A DNA stretch of 63,370 nucleotides from an uncultured Synechococcus sp. (GTDB lineage: Bacteria; Cyanobacteriota; Cyanobacteriia; Phormidesmidales; Phormidesmidaceae), in the NCBI GenBank assembly GCA_937911865.1, contig CALDSK010000188.1:1-63370 (forward strand), written 5' to 3'. Both the position numbers and the translations under genes were made by a program. The notes under the pieces are model-generated. The model saw only the letters and a program-made list of their open reading frames with translations. It ran no database searches and was not told the DNA's origin. Positions 46,046 to 55,096 of the stretch are shown one piece after another; position 1 is the first letter of the stretch; every line of letters begins with the position of its first letter.

Positions 46046-48508
46046 ATGCGTTATCAGTCACTTGCGTTTGCGCTGGGAGTAAGCGGCTCTTTAACAGGGA
46101 TTTGTTTGGCAACTGCGATCGCACAACCCACAGAATCTTCCCCAGAATCTTCCCCAGAACCCTCTACAGAACAGCCCACAGAAACAACCGCGGCCGACCT
46201 CCAGATTTCTCCCCGCTTTGGCATCGACCTTAATACCCCTCGCAATGGTGATAACGACCGCAGCTTCAGTCAAATCAGTGCCTTCTTTCCAGTCTTTCAA
46301 ACACCCAACCGCCATCTCACGTTTTTCAACACGTCAGGGCGAGTAGATACAGACGGCAACCTGGGAGGCAACGTCTCTGTAGGCCATCGCTTCGCTGTTA
46401 GCAATGGCACGATTATTGGTGGCTACGCGGCCTACGACCTTCACAACACAGGCCAAAACACGTTCAATCAAATTGGCTTAGGCGCAGAGGCTATTGGCCA
46501 AAACTGGACAGCGCATCTCAATGGGTACATTCCTATTGGGGATACAAGCGCTGCCACGGGTAGCGCTACAGGCAACGGATCAGTCGTAGACGCGCAGTTT
46601 CAAAATAATCAGTTGCTCCTCACGACCGGCGGGCTGCAACTGGTGGAAACTGCGCTGAGCAGTGCAGAGGCTGGCATGAGCCTGAAACTGGGCGATTTTG
46701 GCAACTATGGCGATCTTTGGGGGGCTAGCAGCGTCTATTACCTGAGCGATTCACTGGGCGGCAGCGCGCAGCTCGAACACCGGCTCGGCGATCGCTTTCG
46801 GCTGGCCATAGGGGCTCAGAGCGACGGCGTCTTTGGCACACAAGTTTTTGCCTCTATTGGCACTAGCTTTGGAGGTGCCCATAAAGTGAGCGCCCCAGAT
46901 AGCGCCCCAGATAGCGCCCAGAGTCGGTCTTGGGCAGAGCGAGTAGCAGCTCCCATAGCTCGCAACAACCGTATTTTGGTGCAGTCTGAAACGCAAGGGA
47001 CCGACTCTGAAACGCTGGTGGCGATCAATCCAGAAACGAGACAGGCCTACGATTTTCGGCATGTAACGCCAGATGCCGCTAACGCTAACGCAGGAGATGG
47101 CAGCGCGAATAGTCCGTTTACGACGTTAGGAACGGGCATGGCTGACACCGCTAACACAGGCCTAAGAGATATTGAAGCCGGAGAGATAGTGTATGTGCGG
47201 GCGGGCGATAGCCAGTCGAATGCGATCGCACCCTTCACGATTCCAGCCGGGGTGCAGGTTTATTCGGAGGCGATCGCCACTACTCTCCCCACCCAGCTTG
47301 GCAACATTCTCTTACCCAGCTCTGGCACTGGCATTCGCCCGCGAGTAAACGCCGATGGCAACGATGGCATTACCCTTACCGGTGGCAATAACCGTGTTAG
47401 CGGCTTTGAAATCGAAAACAGCAACAACGGCATCCAACTCGACAATCCGAGTGGCCGGGTCAGCATCGAAAACAACCTCATTCGCAGCGCGTCGAATCGC
47501 GCCCTTTTCCTCGATCAGTCCGCGGGTGAAGCCGACATTATCATTACAAACAACACTATCGATACTGCCATTCAAGATGGTATTCGAGTAGAGCTGACAA
47601 ATAGCGCAAATCTTAGCTTAGCGATTACCAACAACGCCATTCAGAGTATTAGCGATCGCAACGGCGATGGCATTGATATTGAAGTGAACGACGACGCGAT
47701 CGCAGCGCTTAACATCACCAACAATCAAATCGATCGGGCCGGCAACTCTGGCATAGAACTAGAAACCTGTGGCAACACAACCACAACAGCTTGCAACGCT
47801 AGCTTTACGGCGGCTGTTACTGGCAACACCGTAACCCGTTCTGGCGGCGATGGCATTCTCTTTTTCCATAACAGCGACCAGCCAGCTCAGCTCACGATCG
47901 CAAACAACCAGGTGCAGCAAAGTGGCGTCAACAGAACAGGCGTCACTCTCAACGCAGACAATCCATTACCCGTTCCAGGCAACGGCGGCTTCGGCATTAT
48001 GGCTGCGGCCTTCGCTGACGGCGACTTAAACATTACGATCGAAAACAACACTGTCACAGATAGCCAAGACGAAAAAATAGCGATTATCAATACCTTAGAA
48101 AGCAACACGGCATCAGCTGCAACGTCCGCAGCGCCTACCGTCAACGCCTCAATTCAGAACAATACCCTCTCTGGTACTGGCGCTGGCCTCATCGCAGGTA
48201 ACGACATTTCTGTTATCAGCGGCGCAACATCTGGCTCGCTTAGCCTTCCAGCTGTTTGCCTAAAGCTTCAAAGCAATGCCACCAACGGCGGATATTTTCT
48301 GGCCAACGGTCTCACTGGAACCACTAATCCGCCTTCTGTGCCTGCCCCTATTGCTACACCGGGCACATTTTCTCAAACCGCTGGAAATACCACAGACAAC
48401 CTTATAGCCACCGGTACGCTCACCTTCCCAACCGCCCCACTTAGCGCACTCGGACCTCTATCGGTCAGTAGCGCTGGAGACACGACCAGCCTGTGCACAC
48501 TCCCTTAG
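46046..48508 (+). CDS. Inverse-autotransporter-like beta-barrel with a parallel beta-helix domain
   Basis: 820 residues. Signal peptide 1-29 (ending TAIAQ), then a Glu/Pro/Ser-rich repeat. Residues 55-260 alternate polar and hydrophobic as in an outer-membrane barrel (LQISPRFGIDLNTPRNGDNDRSF, TIIGGYAAYDLHNTGQNTFNQIGLGAEAIGQNWTAHLNGYIPIGD), a pattern close to the inverse-autotransporter beta domain. After a linker, residues 350-720 carry right-handed beta-helix turns (GNNRVSGFEIENSNNGIQL, IENNLIRSASNRALFL, ITNNTIDTAIQDGIRVEL). This would display a beta-helix passenger C-terminal to the barrel. The ligand or role is unknown. Confidence 0.75.
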   Translation: MRYQSLAFALGVSGSLTGICLATAIAQPTESSPESSPEPSTEQPTETTAADLQISPRFGIDLNTPRNGDNDRSFSQISAFFPVFQTPNRHLTFFNTSGRVDTDGNLGGNVSVGHRFAVSNGTIIGGYAAYDLHNTGQNTFNQIGLGAEAIGQNWTAHLNGYIPIGDTSAATGSATGNGSVVDAQFQNNQLLLTTGGLQLVETALSSAEAGMSLKLGDFGNYGDLWGASSVYYLSDSLGGSAQLEHRLGDRFRLAIGAQSDGVFGTQVFASIGTSFGGAHKVSAPDSAPDSAQSRSWAERVAAPIARNNRILVQSETQGTDSETLVAINPETRQAYDFRHVTPDAANANAGDGSANSPFTTLGTGMADTANTGLRDIEAGEIVYVRAGDSQSNAIAPFTIPAGVQVYSEAIATTLPTQLGNILLPSSGTGIRPRVNADGNDGITLTGGNNRVSGFEIENSNNGIQLDNPSGRVSIENNLIRSASNRALFLDQSAGEADIIITNNTIDTAIQDGIRVELTNSANLSLAITNNAIQSISDRNGDGIDIEVNDDAIAALNITNNQIDRAGNSGIELETCGNTTTTACNASFTAAVTGNTVTRSGGDGILFFHNSDQPAQLTIANNQVQQSGVNRTGVTLNADNPLPVPGNGGFGIMAAAFADGDLNITIENNTVTDSQDEKIAIINTLESNTASAATSAAPTVNASIQNNTLSGTGAGLIAGNDISVISGATSGSLSLPAVCLKLQSNATNGGYFLANGLTGTTNPPSVPAPIATPGTFSQTAGNTTDNLIATGTLTFPTAPLSALGPLSVSSAGDTTSLCTLP

Positions 48509-48549
48509 CCAAACTAAGCCAAGCCAAGCAAAAGCCCCGCCAAACAAAA

Positions 48550-48581
48550 AGTCCCCGGTTTGAATAATCAAATCGGGGACT
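48550..48581. terminator. Bidirectional terminator between the beta-helix gene and psbD
   Basis: AGTCCCCGGTTTGA (48550-48563) pairs with TCAAATCGGGGACT (48568-48581) with one G:T pair around a 4-base loop. A-run on the left and TTTCT on the right let it stop both convergent genes. Confidence 0.9.
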
Positions 48582-48616
48582 TTCTATTCAAAATTTGCCC
48601 AATTCCGAACCGAAGC

Positions 48617-49675
48617 TTACAGCGCGTTACCGCGAGGTAGAACCTCTTCAGGGAATACAAATTTCTCATGCGGCTGGTCCTGTGGACTCAACCATGCACG
48701 AATACCTTCGTTCAACAAGATGTTCTTGGTGTAGAAGGTCTCAAACTCAGGGTCTTCCGCTGCGCGGATTTCCTGTGACACGAAGTCATAGGCGCGTAGG
48801 TTCAGTGCAAGACCGACGATGCCGATTGAACTCATCCATAGGCCCGTCACGGGGACGAACAGCATGAAGAAGTGCAACCAGCGCTTGTTGCTAAACGCGA
48901 TACCGAAAATCTGAGACCAGAATCGGTTCGCTGTCACCATCGAATACGTCTCTTCCGACTGAGTCGGCTCAAACGCTCGAAACGTGTTCGCATTCTCGTT
49001 GTCCTGGAACAGCGTGTTCTCTACCGTCGCACCGTGAATGGCACACAGCAGCGCACCACCCAGGATGCCCGCTACGCCCATCATGTGGAACGGGTTCAGC
49101 GTCCAGTTGTGGAAGCCCTGCAAGAACAGCAAGAAGCGGAAAATCGCCGCCACACCGAAGCTTGGCGCGAAGAACCACGAGGACTGACCCAGCGGGTACA
49201 TCAAGAATACGGACACAAACACCGCAATCGGACCACTGAAGGCGATTGCGTTGTAAGGACGAATGCCGACCAGTCGAGAAATCTCGAACTGACGCAGCAT
49301 GAAGCCAATCAGTGCAAACGCACCGTGCAGCGCGACGAATGCCCACAGGCCGCCAATCTGGCACCAGCGAACAAACGAACCCTGGGCTTCAGGGCCCCAC
49401 AGCAGCAGCAGGGAGTGACCCATGCTGTCGGCGGGGGTTGAGACTGCAACGGTGAGGAAGTTGCAGCCTTCTAGGTAAGAGCTTGCCAGCCCGTGGGTGT
49501 ACCACGAGGTGACGAAGGTCGTGCCGGTCATCCATCCACCAATTGCCATGAAGGCGCAGGGGAATAGAAGCAAACCAGACCAACCTACAAAGACAAATCG
49601 GTCGCGCTTTAGCCAGTCATCGAGGACGTCAAACCGCCCCCGTGCGGCGGGCGCTTGTCCCATTGCTATAGTCAT
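48617..49675 (-). CDS. psbD: Photosystem II D2 protein, stand-alone copy
   Basis: 352 residues from the ATG at 49673-49675, the full and exact D2 length; the frame extends to 49819, but that stretch contains the promoter. D2 with D1 holds the reaction-centre chlorophylls and the fixed quinone Q(A). Family blocks include [99 protein letters not shown] and [22 protein letters not shown]. No psbC follows; cyanobacterial psbD usually overlaps psbC, and a lone extra psbD is typically the light-induced second copy. Confidence 0.98.
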   Translation of the reverse strand: MTIAMGQAPAARGRFDVLDDWLKRDRFVFVGWSGLLLFPCAFMAIGGWMTGTTFVTSWYTHGLASSYLEGCNFLTVAVSTPADSMGHSLLLLWGPEAQGSFVRWCQIGGLWAFVALHGAFALIGFMLRQFEISRLVGIRPYNAIAFSGPIAVFVSVFLMYPLGQSSWFFAPSFGVAAIFRFLLFLQGFHNWTLNPFHMMGVAGILGGALLCAIHGATVENTLFQDNENANTFRAFEPTQSEETYSMVTANRFWSQIFGIAFSNKRWLHFFMLFVPVTGLWMSSIGIVGLALNLRAYDFVSQEIRAAEDPEFETFYTKNILLNEGIRAWLSPQDQPHEKFVFPEEVLPRGNAL

Positions 49676-50206
49676 TGTAAAAGGGTCTCCAAAAATGGAT
49701 GATTTTATGAGGACAGGGCAAAAACCGTAAGCAACCTTCATCCGAAGCACAAGCGCATAACACTCACGCAACGAAATAATAAGGAACTGTTTACTAATCT
49801 TTACCCTTGTTCTCATCATTATAGGGGTACTTTCTTAAAAAATCCCACTCCAACCGGGGCGAAGCACTGATTTTTCGCTCGACAGAGAAGGTTGTACCCT
49901 TTGCAAAGAGGGATTTACAGAACTTTATTAACGAAATCGATAAGTCTGCCGATAGTAAGAGATTGAAGTTGCTATAAGGGTATGTCTGTCATGAACGCAG
50001 CTACCAGTCATAGACTGCAACGATCATTGGCCCACCATACGGATACTTTTTACCTGGCTATACTAGAGAACAGGCCAATATTTATTGATATGGATATCTG
50101 GTAGGCTTGGCCCTAGCTAAGGGTGAATTCATACATCTGAAATGCATCTGAATTGGACAGATTCCATAGCAATAAATCGACCGCGCAAGACCCTATACAA
50201 GAACCT
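49676..50206. other. Divergent intergenic region (psbD / UPF0367)
   Basis: About 530 bases containing the psbD leader and promoter. The rest has no recognised element; I looked for a full HLR1 box and found none. Confidence 0.5.
49818..49823 (-). promoter_or_regulatory. -10 box of psbD
   Basis: A perfect TATAAT reads on the minus strand about 143 bases before the psbD start, giving a leader of roughly 135 bases. No standard -35 is obvious. It shows that the ORF beginning at 49819 is not the real start. Confidence 0.55.
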
Positions 50207-50476
50207 ATGTACATCGTTGAACTCGCCCTTAAGCACACTGCTATGCCTCTGACTGTGCAAAAGAAAGACAAAGAAGCAGCCGATGCAACCTATGAGGAAG
50301 TGCGCTCTGCTATTTCTTCGGGCAATCCTGTCATGATCGAGGTGGCCTGTGACAAGGTGACAGATAAGAAAATTGCGATCGCAGTCAGTGAGCTTGCTGC
50401 CGTCCAGGTTTATGAAAAGTCTGGTAGTGCAGGTGCTTCTGGTCGTGCACCGGGCTTCTTTGCACTCGCTGAGTAA
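50207..50476 (+). CDS. UPF0367 family protein
   Basis: 89 residues from the ATG at 50207, chosen because family members begin MY(T/I)V/IEL as here; the frame opens earlier at 50153. The core KKDKEAADATYEEVRSAISSGNPVMIEVACDKVTDKKIAIAVSELAAVQVYEKS and the tail ending APGFF are diagnostic. The family is cyanobacterial and plastid-restricted with no known function. It is 27 bases upstream of the ABC ATPase gene and probably co-transcribed. Confidence 0.93.
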   Translation: MYIVELALKHTAMPLTVQKKDKEAADATYEEVRSAISSGNPVMIEVACDKVTDKKIAIAVSELAAVQVYEKSGSAGASGRAPGFFALAE

Positions 50477-50503
50477 TTTCTTTCTTGTTCAATCAACTAT
50501 TAG

Positions 50504-51211
50504 ATGACAGACACAGCCGCATCTGAGGGCCAATCCGATCGCTTGGCCATTAACATCCAAGACGTTAGCTTCTATTGGCCAACGGGTGCGACTGTACTCA
50601 ATAGCTGCTCCCTCACGATACAAAGAGGTGAGTTTTGCATGCTGCTAGGTAACAACGGCAGCGGCAAGTCAACTTTGCTACGCCTCCTGGCCGGGCTGTT
50701 GCCCAGACAGACCGGCAAACTTGAGGCCTCTGGCCCGGTTGGGTTTGTGTTTCAAAATCCTGACCATCAGCTGGTAATGCCGACTGTTGGGGCCGATGTC
50801 GCTTTTGGATTAGTCAAAGACAGGCTTTCGGTAAAGCAGGTGCGGCAGCGAGTGGAAGAAGCGCTGTCTGCGGTGAATCTTTGGAATTTACAAAGGCGAC
50901 CGATTTATGCCTTAAGTGGTGGACAGAAGCAGCGAGTGGCGATCGCAGGGGCGATCGCACAGCACTGTGAAATATTGCTATTAGACGAACCGACAGCATT
51001 GCTAGATCCTGATAGCCAGATAGACCTAGTAGAGCAGGTGCAGGCGTTGGTTAAAAGCCGTGGACTAACCGCGCTGTGGGTGACGCATCGATTGGCTGAG
51101 CTAGATTATTGCGATCGCGCTTTTCTGCTTGAAGGTGGCAAAGTTAGCGATCAAGGCGACCCGCAGCGACTGAAGCAAAAGATGACAACCAGCTATTTGA
51201 CCCCTTCCTAG
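50504..51211 (+). CDS. ABC transporter ATPase of the CbiO/EcfA type
   Basis: 235 residues. Walker A GNNGSGKSTLLRLLAG near residues 48-63, the Q-loop FVFQNPDHQLVMPTVGADVAFG, signature YALSGGQKQRVAIAGA near 142 and Walker B ILLLDEPTALLD are complete. The FQNPD..(L/M)...TV..DVAFG pattern is that of energy-coupling-factor ATPases. No membrane partner is adjacent. Substrate unknown. Confidence 0.92.
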   Translation: MTDTAASEGQSDRLAINIQDVSFYWPTGATVLNSCSLTIQRGEFCMLLGNNGSGKSTLLRLLAGLLPRQTGKLEASGPVGFVFQNPDHQLVMPTVGADVAFGLVKDRLSVKQVRQRVEEALSAVNLWNLQRRPIYALSGGQKQRVAIAGAIAQHCEILLLDEPTALLDPDSQIDLVEQVQALVKSRGLTALWVTHRLAELDYCDRAFLLEGGKVSDQGDPQRLKQKMTTSYLTPS

Positions 51212-51374
51212 TAATACAAAAAAGAAAAAAGAGTAACGGGAAAGAAGGCCCAAGATGAACCCAGAAATGAACCCAGAGAGGTAGAAGCCGATACATCGGC
51301 TACAGACAAGGTCTGTAAAAATCGCGTAATATAAAGAAAGTTTACACCTTTTCTATTTTACGCACCTTCAGGCT

Positions 51375-51929
51375 ATGGCAAAGAAACCAGCACAGGCAAT
51401 TTTGCTAGTTGATGCTTACAATATCGTCGGCGCATGGAACGACCTGGTCAGCATAAAAGAAAAAAAAGGGCTGGATGCGGCTCGTGGTGCACTAATCGAA
51501 TCGCTGGCGAACTACAGCGCCTGCACACAGTACGAAACCTGGGCGGTCTTTGACGCTTACGAACAGCCTACGCCCGCCTCCCAAGAAACCGTTACCCGGC
51601 ATCTGTCCGTTCATTACACCGGCTACGGACAAACGGCTGATAGCTACATAGAAAGGGCCTGCGCCAAATTTCGAAACGACGCGCGCAAGTTCACGCAGCG
51701 GTTGATTGTAGCGACCTCTGACAATATTCACCGTCAAACCGTGATTGGCTATGGTGCAGAAGGCATGTCCGCCCTTCAGCTACAGCAAGAGGTGATTACG
51801 TCCAGCAAGCAAGTTCGAGGTCGCCAGAAACCAAAGCGCAAGCGCTCAGGGCGAATGTTTGCGAACTTGACGCCCGACGTCCAGGCACGGCTCACCCAGA
51901 TGAGGATGGGCAATAATCCACAGGCCTAA
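51375..51929 (+). CDS. NYN-domain (YacP-like) RNase protein
   Basis: 184 residues. The opening AILLVDAYNIVGAWN has the conserved DxYN, and TADSYIERACAKF and LIVATSDNIHRQTVIGYGAEGMSALQL carry the other acidic and hydrophobic positions of NYN/PIN-like ribonucleases. YacP-like proteins are linked to rRNA maturation and RNA decay. The C-terminal ~40 residues are basic (KQVRGRQKPKRKRSGR), as expected of RNA binding. It is 163 bases after the ABC ATPase. Confidence 0.9.
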   Translation: MAKKPAQAILLVDAYNIVGAWNDLVSIKEKKGLDAARGALIESLANYSACTQYETWAVFDAYEQPTPASQETVTRHLSVHYTGYGQTADSYIERACAKFRNDARKFTQRLIVATSDNIHRQTVIGYGAEGMSALQLQQEVITSSKQVRGRQKPKRKRSGRMFANLTPDVQARLTQMRMGNNPQA

Positions 51930-52174
51930 TGGCGTATGAGTTCAGATTCGTTGGTCTAGATTCGTTGTGCCATATTTCGTAGGGCTATATTGATGGGACC
52001 ACCTCCGGAAAAAGAACACTCAGAGTGGACATCGGTAGGTATAATAAGTGGGCCCACATAGCAGTAGCGGCAGTACTTTTCGGCATTTTTCTGATATTTT
52101 GTCAGTATTTTTAGGACAGCTCTGAAAAATATCTTGCCAAAGCAACACAAGCTTATGTACTATGTAGTTCGCAT

Positions 52175-52246
52175 TCCTCAGTAGCTCAGTGGTAGAGCGG
52201 TCGACTGTTAATCGATTGGTCGTAGGTTCGAATCCTACCTGGGGAG
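52175..52246 (+). tRNA. tRNA-Asn (GTT)
   Basis: A 72-nt cloverleaf: acceptor arms TCCTCAG / CTGGGGA plus discriminator G (one G:T pair), D-arm GCTC...GAGC, anticodon arm CGACT-GTT-AATCG with GTT at 52207-52209, and T-arm GTAGG-TTCGAAT-CCTAC. CCA is not encoded. GUU reads asparagine codons. Confidence 0.97.
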
Positions 52247-52628
52247 TTTTAACTCAATAACCAGTGCTGCCTAGAAAGATATTTTCTGGGCTGATGTGCT
52301 TTTGGTCTGCTGAAAGCTTTCTACCGCCACCGCCGCCTGTTCAATTCAGGGCATGCTTTTATGCGGAGCGAACACTCTGTAGCCGAGATATTGGGGCAAG
52401 CACATTGATATGGGGCAAGCATATTGCTGAATTATTAAGCTGACCTTAAGAGCACGGGCTGCTTCGTGACCAAGTAACGTAATATAAGTACAATAATTGT
52501 AGTTATATTTCACTCTTTCAATGGGTAAGCCGTCATATCCATGCGTTTTGTAAACAGTAGTGAGCATATGTAAACACTACTCAGGATAGAAGTGGTAGCC
52601 TTGTCCTATAGCAACACCCCTTCATAAC
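52247..52628. promoter_or_regulatory. Upstream region of rpaA
   Basis: About 380 bases. It contains TACAAT-A-ATTGTA near 52490-52502 and a paired repeat at 52547-52581. A 73-codon minus frame (52346-52567) has no domain and is not called. Confidence 0.5.
52547..52581 (-). promoter_or_regulatory. HLR1-like half-sites spaced 20 bp, plus inverted repeat, before rpaA
   Basis: On the minus strand TTTACATA (52567-52574) and TTTACAAA (52547-52554) match HLR1 half-sites but sit 20 bp apart, two helical turns, instead of the usual 10. AGTAGTG (52557-52563) and CACTACT (52575-52581) form an inverted repeat across the second copy. The element ends about 48 bases before the rpaA ATG. Binding by RpaA or RpaB is a guess. 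Confidence 0.4.
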
Positions 52629-53366
52629 ATGCCTCGTATACTCGTCATCGATGATGATCCGGCCATTGTAGAGCTTGTCTCGATTAATCTTGAGATGGCT
52701 GGCTACGACACTAGCCAGGCGAGCGATGGGATTAAGGGTCAGGCCTTAGCGGTCCAGATGGTGCCTGACTTGATAATGCTTGACCTAATGCTTCCTAAGG
52801 TAGATGGCTTTACCGTCTGTCAGAGGCTGCGAAGGGATGATCGCACAGCTGATATTCCGGTCTTAATGCTTACCGCGCTGGGTGAAACCCAGAATAAAGT
52901 AGACGGATTTAACGCAGGCGCTGATGACTATATGACCAAGCCTTTCGAGCTAGAAGAAATGCTCGCGAGGGTTCGAGCACTGCTCAGAAGAACTGACCGC
53001 ATTCCACAGGCGGCCAAGCACAGCGAAATCTTGAGCTACGGACCGCTGACCCTGGTTCCCGAACGGTTTGAGGCTATTTGGCTAGACAAGACGGTCAAGC
53101 TAACGCATTTGGAGTTCGAGCTGCTGCACTGTCTCTTACAGCGTCACGGACAGACCGTATCGCCCAGTGAAATTCTTAAGGAAGTTTGGGGCTACGATCC
53201 TAACGACGATATTGAGACTATTCGAGTTCACATTCGTCACTTACGCACTAAGCTAGAGCCCGATCCGCGTCATCCTCAGTATATTAAGACGGTATATGGG
53301 GCGGGCTACTGTCTGGAGCTGCCAGCAGAGGCAACTCTTCAGCCAGAAAAGATAGCGACGGTTTAG
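52629..53366 (+). CDS. rpaA: Response regulator RpaA
   Basis: 245 residues, OmpR family. The receiver has acidic IDDDP at residues 7-11 and the phosphoacceptor D52 in [13 protein letters not shown]; the winged-helix output has [25 protein letters not shown] and [36 protein letters not shown]. The linker [31 protein letters not shown] is characteristic of RpaA rather than RpaB. RpaA is the main output regulator of the circadian clock and is phosphorylated by SasA. A hairpin terminator follows. Confidence 0.95.
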   Translation: MPRILVIDDDPAIVELVSINLEMAGYDTSQASDGIKGQALAVQMVPDLIMLDLMLPKVDGFTVCQRLRRDDRTADIPVLMLTALGETQNKVDGFNAGADDYMTKPFELEEMLARVRALLRRTDRIPQAAKHSEILSYGPLTLVPERFEAIWLDKTVKLTHLEFELLHCLLQRHGQTVSPSEILKEVWGYDPNDDIETIRVHIRHLRTKLEPDPRHPQYIKTVYGAGYCLELPAEATLQPEKIATV

Positions 53367-53430
53367 GGCTTTACGTTCTGTTGTTTAGAGCGAACTGCGA
53401 TCGCAGCTACCTTCTCATAGGCATTCCTTT

Positions 53431-53460
53431 CCCGCAAGCTTTGTGTTTTGCGGGATTTTC
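53431..53460 (+). terminator. Terminator of rpaA
   Basis: CCCGCAA (53431-53437) pairs with TTGCGGG (53448-53454) and is followed by ATTTTC. It ends rpaA and precedes the SRPBCC-like start at 53494. Confidence 0.75.
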
Positions 53461-53493
53461 ACTTCTTTATCCTTCTATTTCTTTTCCCCTTCT

Positions 53494-53889
53494 ATGTTTG
53501 GGACTTATCAGCACAGCAATCTGCGTATTGAAATATCTGCAAGTGCAGCTCAAATTGAGGCGAGTTTAACGCAGGCCAATCGCCTTAAGAAATGGCTTTG
53601 GCCACAGCGGCTAGAGATTTCTGATATGACAGGAAATCGGCTGGTGATTGGACAGGTGTTTGAAAGTCAGCTTGGGCCAGTGACCACTGCTCACAAGGTA
53701 GAGCTACTTTCTTCAGAAGGTGTACGCTTTTTGCTAAGCGGCAGTATTGATGGCTTTCACGAGTGGCAGTGGGGTGATGGCTGGGTGCAGTCTCGGCTAG
53801 AAGGCGTTTCACTGCTGCCGTTGAATCTGGGCCAAACAGCTAGCCTACTCCGTCTAAAACAGTATCTACAGACAGCTCAGAGTACTTAG
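53494..53889 (+). CDS. SRPBCC-like small protein
   Basis: 131 residues from ATG 53494; the frame opens at 53443 but that part overlaps the terminator. The opening LRIEISASAAQIEASLTQANRLKKWLWPQ resembles START/SRPBCC ligand-binding folds, with DGFHEWQWGDGWVQSRLEGVSLLPL later as a likely beta strand. It probably binds a hydrophobic ligand; nothing more can be said. It follows rpaA on the same strand, beyond a terminator. Confidence 0.75.
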   Translation: MFGTYQHSNLRIEISASAAQIEASLTQANRLKKWLWPQRLEISDMTGNRLVIGQVFESQLGPVTTAHKVELLSSEGVRFLLSGSIDGFHEWQWGDGWVQSRLEGVSLLPLNLGQTASLLRLKQYLQTAQST

Positions 53890-54324
53890 CCTCTGACATG
53901 GACAAGGTACTACTCGTCATATGCACAAGCCGAGGAAATCTTGCGTCTCAACGCGTCTTGTTGAAGTCTGACATGAGTTATTCACACACCATTTGCGAGG
54001 AAGACGGCTTACAAACCCTAGTGTACGACTGGCACTCTACGGTGAGAAAAGATGGTCTATGACACGGATGGTGATGCCGTCAGGTAAAGCTGCCTATGCG
54101 CAGTTAGGTCATGCTTACCATTAAATTAATGACCGTCAAATTTGCAGTCCTAGCCTACATGTAAGCTCTCTCCCTGATACTCAACTCAAGGAGCAGAAAA
54201 ACCTGCAAGGCGCTCGCCATGCGCCTTTCTTATTGTCTTCTAATACTCTGGAGATGACAATTTTATACATTGCGATAAGTAGATTCATATCTCAATGTGT
54301 TCGCTAGATTCGCGAGGATAAACT
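53890..54324. other. Intergenic region, possible small RNA ending in a terminator
   Basis: About 435 bases without a gene. A hairpin AAGGCGC-TCGCCAT-GCGCCTT (54207-54227) followed by TCTTATT is a plus-strand terminator well downstream of the SRPBCC gene (stop 53889). No frame lies between, so a non-coding transcript may end here. No known cyanobacterial RNA motif (Yfr1/Yfr2, 6S) was recognised. Confidence 0.45.
54207..54233 (+). terminator. Isolated plus-strand terminator
   Basis: A 7-bp G+C-rich stem, 7-base loop and T-rich tail, 318 bases past the nearest upstream gene. It may mark the end of an unannotated short RNA. Confidence 0.7.
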
Positions 54325-54885
54325 ATGCACTTACCCTTGTCCCTAACAAGTTCTGCCTTAGTATTAGGCCTGATGTTTGGCTGCGCTCAACCCGTTTCAA
54401 CATCTACCGAAACAACAACATCTAACCCGACAGTAGAAGAGACTAACTCTCCATCTCAGCTTTCATCTGGTACGGATGTGATAGAAACCTCATCAATAGA
54501 AGAGCTACCACTCGCTATCTTTACTGAAGACAGCGTTGCTATTCGAGGCACTGACCCGGTTGCTTACTTCACAGAAAATCGCTACGTTCCAGGCAGCGCT
54601 GACTTTACTTACGAGTGGGCCGATGCGACTTGGCAATTTGCCAGCGCTGAAAATCGAGATGTGTTTGCCCTGAATCCTGACCAGTATGCGCCTCAATACG
54701 GCGGCTTCTGCGCTTGGGCTGTAGCCGAGGGATACACTGCACCAGTTGATCCCAATGCTTGGGAAATCGTAGACGGCAAACTATATCTCAACTATGACGC
54801 CCGTATTCAAAGGCGATGGCAGCGAGATATTCCTGGCAACATTGCCAGGGCAAACGAAAACTGGCCAGAAGTCATCAATCAATAG
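54325..54885 (+). CDS. YHS-domain lipoprotein
   Basis: 186 residues. A lipobox LMFGC ends a short signal (cysteine at about residue 20). A Ser/Thr-rich linker follows. The YHS domain occupies about 65-150: AIRGTDPVAYFTENRYVPGSADFTYEWADATWQFASAENRDVFALNPDQYAPQYGGFCAWAVAEG. YHS domains may hold a metal; this form is common in exported bacterial proteins. It probably sits on the membrane or outer membrane. No operon partner is clear. Confidence 0.92.
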   Translation: MHLPLSLTSSALVLGLMFGCAQPVSTSTETTTSNPTVEETNSPSQLSSGTDVIETSSIEELPLAIFTEDSVAIRGTDPVAYFTENRYVPGSADFTYEWADATWQFASAENRDVFALNPDQYAPQYGGFCAWAVAEGYTAPVDPNAWEIVDGKLYLNYDARIQRRWQRDIPGNIARANENWPEVINQ

Positions 54886-55096
54886 TCCCAAAAGCGAAGG
54901 TTTTGACACAGCCAAATAAGACACAGTGCAGTTAGCTAAGGCTATCTACGTGATATGAGAGCAATGAATATGTCTTGACAAACGATATTTCGGCAAAGTG
55001 CATGAGTAGGTTTAGGCATCATCTACTTACCAACATAAGAGGGAGTCGAGACGACTACTCGATCTACTCTTAGCTCGATCACATCAGGTAACAATT

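Noticed and set aside
49676..49819. N-terminal extension of psbD to 49819
   Set aside because: The extension overlaps the -10 box; the ATG at 49675 gives the exact 352-residue D2.
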